Positions 61,409-64,000 of a DNA stretch of 64,000 nt are shown piece after piece. Both the position numbers and the translations under genes were made by a program. The DNA is from Algibacter sp045066735. Its GTDB lineage: Bacteria; Bacteroidota; Bacteroidia; Flavobacteriales; Flavobacteriaceae. The notes beneath the pieces are model-generated. The model ran no database searches. It was not told where the DNA came from and was given only the letters and a program-made list of their open reading frames with translations. The stretch lies in the NCBI RefSeq assembly GCF_045066735.1, contig NZ_JBISHH010000025.1:434001-498000 (forward strand). Direction: 5' to 3'. Within the stretch, counting starts at the first letter, position 1; each line of letters opens with the position of its first letter.

Positions 61409-62608
61409 ATGGAATTATTATCAGAAGAAATAAAAAATAGTGTTTTAAAAAGTATGGAGGTTCTTTTAAAGGAACATCAGGATAGTTTATTAAATGCAAA
61501 CAAAAAAGATATAGCGGCTTTTAATCAAGAAGATCAAGCCATGTACGATCGCTTAATTTTGAATAACGATAAGGTCGATGGTATGATTACCGCAATACAG
61601 GTGGTTCGAGAACAGGAAGATCCTGTTAATAAAATAATTAGCCGAAAACAGTTTGATAACGGTTTGGATGTTGTGAATAAAACAGCACCATTTGGAACTA
61701 TTATGATTATTTATGAATCTAGACCAGATGTAACTGTAGAGGCCACAGTACTTGCTTTTAAAGCCAATAATAAAATATTACTTAAAGGAGGTAAAGAAGC
61801 CGTACACAGTAACACAGCTATTGTAAAACTGTGGCATATGGCATTAGAAGAACATAATGTGAGTACCGATTATATTCAAATGTTAACCATGGATAGAACG
61901 GAAACTCAGGCCTTTTTAAGAAACCCTACCGAACAACTCGATTTAATAGTGCCAAGAGGTGGTGAGCAACTTATTAAGTTTGTAAAAGAGCATGCCAAGT
62001 GCGCTGTTTTAGTAAGTGGGCGTGGTAATAATTTTTTATACATTGATGAAGCTGCCGATTGGAAACAAACCATAGAGGTGATTTTAAATGCTAAAACTCA
62101 AAAAATATCGGCATGTAATGCTTTAGATAAAATTTTAGTGAGTAAAAAACTTCCTGATTATGCAGGTAGGATTTTAAATTTAAATGAAATTTTAAAAGAC
62201 AGTGGTGTAGAGGTTTTAGTTGATGAAGAGACAAAATCGATTTTAAGTGATGAAAAATTTATAACAGATGATTCGATTTGGTATCAAGAATTTCTAGAAA
62301 TGAAATGCTGTATTGGCACCGTAAATTCGGTTTTTGATGCTATTGAAAAAATAAACGAATACTCTGGTGGACATTCTGCTACAGTCATGACTACTAATAG
62401 CGATATTGCTAAGAAATTCATGGAACAAGTAGATTGCGCTGTGGTATATCAAAACGCATCAACACGCTTTACTGATGGCGGACAAATTGGTGTAGGAGCA
62501 GAGCTTGCTATTAGTACCGATAAATTGCATCATCGCGGACCATTAGGTTTAAAAGAACTCGTTACCAATAAATATTATGTTTTTGGAGACGGCCATGTTC
62601 GTGTTTAA
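61409..62608 (+). CDS. proA: Gamma-glutamyl phosphate reductase
   Basis: 399 residues of the aldehyde-dehydrogenase superfamily. Motifs are PFGTIMIIYESRPDVTVEA, LLKGGKEAVHSN, LIVPRGGEQLIKFV, the catalytic region KISACNALDKILV (Cys near residue 234) and YQNASTRFTDGGQIGVGAE near the end. It reduces glutamyl-5-phosphate to the semialdehyde that cyclises to pyrroline-5-carboxylate. It is the last gene of the proCBA run and is followed by a terminator. Confidence 0.95.
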   Translation: MELLSEEIKNSVLKSMEVLLKEHQDSLLNANKKDIAAFNQEDQAMYDRLILNNDKVDGMITAIQVVREQEDPVNKIISRKQFDNGLDVVNKTAPFGTIMIIYESRPDVTVEATVLAFKANNKILLKGGKEAVHSNTAIVKLWHMALEEHNVSTDYIQMLTMDRTETQAFLRNPTEQLDLIVPRGGEQLIKFVKEHAKCAVLVSGRGNNFLYIDEAADWKQTIEVILNAKTQKISACNALDKILVSKKLPDYAGRILNLNEILKDSGVEVLVDEETKSILSDEKFITDDSIWYQEFLEMKCCIGTVNSVFDAIEKINEYSGGHSATVMTTNSDIAKKFMEQVDCAVVYQNASTRFTDGGQIGVGAELAISTDKLHHRGPLGLKELVTNKYYVFGDGHVRV

Positions 62609-62642
62609 TATTTTAGTGTTTTAGAAAACACGACATGAAACT

Positions 62643-62681
62643 AAAAACGCAGCTTCGAATTTTTCTAAGCTGCGTTTTTTC
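62643..62681 (+). terminator. Intrinsic terminator after proA
   Basis: AAAACGCAGCTT (62644-62655) pairs perfectly with AAGCTGCGTTTT (62667-62678), followed by TTCT. The A-run on the left would let it serve the convergent DUF349 gene too. Confidence 0.9.
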
Positions 62682-62706
62682 TATTGTAATAAACAAGTGT
62701 TATAAA

Positions 62707-64000
62707 TTAATAACGCTCTTTTATTTTTCTTAGTTTTTCTTTTAAAAGAACAAGAGAATCTTTGTGGCCTTTAATGTTTTTATGTACATCTTTAACCAAC
62801 GGATTATCTTCATCCACATTTGTGAAAAACTGTAAGTTATTTTCTAACTGATTAATTTGCGCTTTTACTTCATCCATTTTCTTACGGATAAATAAGCGCT
62901 CATTATCTAAGTTTCTTGTATCACCATCAGAAGATGTTAAGCTATCAAGTTTGTTCTCGTACTTAATCATTTCAATTTCGGTTTTATCCATTTTTAAACT
63001 GGATAATAAATCGTCAATGGTTTTTTGGAATTTATCTTCAATAAAGCGCTTGTCGTTTGGTACGCGACCTAAATCTTTCCATGTATTGATGTGACCTTTA
63101 ATCACTTCAACATCCTTGTCTTTATCATCTGTTGGAGTTACAGCTTTAAGCGTTTCAAGTAATTCAGATTTTTTATTAAAAGCATCTACATGTTCTTGAC
63201 TTACTGCGTTTCTTTTTGCGTGAATTTTATCGAAATAATGGTTGCAGGCTGCCTTAAATTGTTTCCAGATTTTGTCGCTATCTTTTCTTGGAACATGACC
63301 GATTTTTTTCCAATCGTTTTGAATTTTTTTCATCAAAGGCGTCGTTACCGCGGTATCTTCGCTTTCTTTGTTGTCTTCAGCTATTTTTATTAACTCTAAT
63401 TTTTTCTGTAGATTAGAATATTGCTCCTTCTTTAAATTTTTGTAATAAGCATTTTTATTTCTGTTAAAAGTTCTAACAGCGTCTTTAAATTTAGCCCAAG
63501 TATCTTCGTTTACTTTTAAAGGTACTTTTCCTGCATTAAAAAATTGATTTCTTAAATCTTCAATAATTTTAATACGTTTTTGCCATTCACTGTGTGAACC
63601 TGCCGGTTGTGCAGCAACAAATTCAATATTAGAAATTATTTCTAATTTGGTCTCTAAGTTTTTATCATAAATCTTATCAATTTCTTTATAATAAACTTGT
63701 CGCTTATCGTTAATTATTTTTGTAGCGGCTTTAAAACGGTCCCAAATTTCTTCACGATGTTCTTTACCAACTGGGCCGAGCTCTTCTTTCCACATTTTGT
63801 GTAATTCTTGAAGTTCTCTAAACGATCGCATTACATTATCATCTTGCGCTAGCTCTTCAGCACGCTCAATAATTAATAATTTCTTCTCTAAATTATGTTT
63901 AAAATCTAAATCTCGTAAGTCTCTGTTAAGGTGTAAAAAATCGTAGAACAACTCCACATGGTGGTGGTAGCTATTCCATGCATTATTGTATTTATCTCTT
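62707..64000 (-). CDS. DUF349 domain protein (5' end beyond window)
   Basis: The frame stays open to the window edge; sequence upstream of an apparent GTG start at 63957 continues in frame (RDKYNNAWNSYHHH), so this is the C-terminal part. At least 430 residues are visible. They form repeated DUF349 three-helix units of about 70 residues, each with a W-x-x-(I/L)G-(P/H/R/K)-V-P-like turn, such as WKEELGPVGKEHREEIWDRF, WKKIGHVPRKDSDKIWKQF and WKDLGRVPNDKRFIEDKF. A coiled-coil tail ends the protein. DUF349 proteins are cytoplasmic and poorly understood. Confidence 0.88.
   Translation of the reverse strand, partial: RDKYNNAWNSYHHHVELFYDFLHLNRDLRDLDFKHNLEKKLLIIERAEELAQDDNVMRSFRELQELHKMWKEELGPVGKEHREEIWDRFKAATKIINDKRQVYYKEIDKIYDKNLETKLEIISNIEFVAAQPAGSHSEWQKRIKIIEDLRNQFFNAGKVPLKVNEDTWAKFKDAVRTFNRNKNAYYKNLKKEQYSNLQKKLELIKIAEDNKESEDTAVTTPLMKKIQNDWKKIGHVPRKDSDKIWKQFKAACNHYFDKIHAKRNAVSQEHVDAFNKKSELLETLKAVTPTDDKDKDVEVIKGHINTWKDLGRVPNDKRFIEDKFQKTIDDLLSSLKMDKTEIEMIKYENKLDSLTSSDGDTRNLDNERLFIRKKMDEVKAQINQLENNLQFFTNVDEDNPLVKDVHKNIKGHKDSLVLLKEKLRKIKERY

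Overview
The window is AT-rich chromosomal DNA from a member of the Bacteroidota, almost certainly a (probably marine) Flavobacteriaceae species. The signs are the -7 element TAnnTTTG in front of many genes, the lack of Shine-Dalgarno sites, family proteins typical of the group (DUF4293, DUF3078, DUF1599, DUF349, a DoxX/thioredoxin-like fusion, GSII next to GSIII, a Rho with a long basic N-terminal insertion) and a large CAZyme/sulfatase locus. I see no insertion sequence, prophage, rRNA or CRISPR array. One tRNA-Arg(ACG) is present.

Layout. 1-12.6 kb is housekeeping: rho (N-terminus only), DUF4293, a phosphoesterase, truA with an ABC exporter, cdaA (c-di-AMP synthase) convergent with it, a lipoprotein and folP, DUF1599, a DoxX-type protein, an OppB-like permease, a TlpA-like lipoprotein, tpiA, prmA and clpS. 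12.7-17.15 kb is a reverse-strand sulfur/persulfide module: DUF2892, a metallo-beta-lactamase/double-rhodanese protein, a TSUP exporter, two YeeE/YedE halves and a Crp/Fnr regulator with a Cys cluster. A TGTAA-N6-TTACT dyad sits at about -42 of the predicted module promoter. 17.2-25.7 kb holds the tRNA, a 50-residue small protein, a BlaI/M56 pair with phased repeat operators, a Ca/Na antiporter, a GNAT protein, an LRR-kinase, a PAP2 phosphatase and GSII; GSIII is divergent from it. 28.4-36.2 kb holds a PurM-like gene, three integral membrane proteins (two clearly paralogous), a DUF3078 protein, a minimal ABC system, prfA and pyrF.

36.5-54.4 kb is a co-oriented block of ten secreted carbohydrate-active proteins: GH95, DUF2961 (GH172), two S1 sulfatases, GH31 with a PA14-like insert, GH43 with a C-terminal CBM, three homologous right-handed beta-helix proteins and a tandem DUF1080 protein. 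It has no SusC/SusD pair and no regulator in the window. The content points to a sulfated, branched glycan bearing alpha-L-fucose or alpha-L-galactose plus pentose units; the substrate is not determined. The beta-helix trio is the best candidate for undescribed enzymology.

54.6-64 kb has a two-repeat membrane protein, an MMPL/RND-type transporter, mazG, an untranslated leader with possible tiny leader ORFs, then GNAT - small protein - proC - proB - proA, and finally the C-terminal part of a DUF349 protein running off the edge.

Two further layers cut across the genes. One is an interspersed imperfect-palindromic repeat with three recognisable copies (11041, 24438 and 54489) and a related-looking but distinct element at 16385. 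The other is a set of clear intrinsic terminators. All assignments rest on reading the sequence and on recognition of families; no database search was run.
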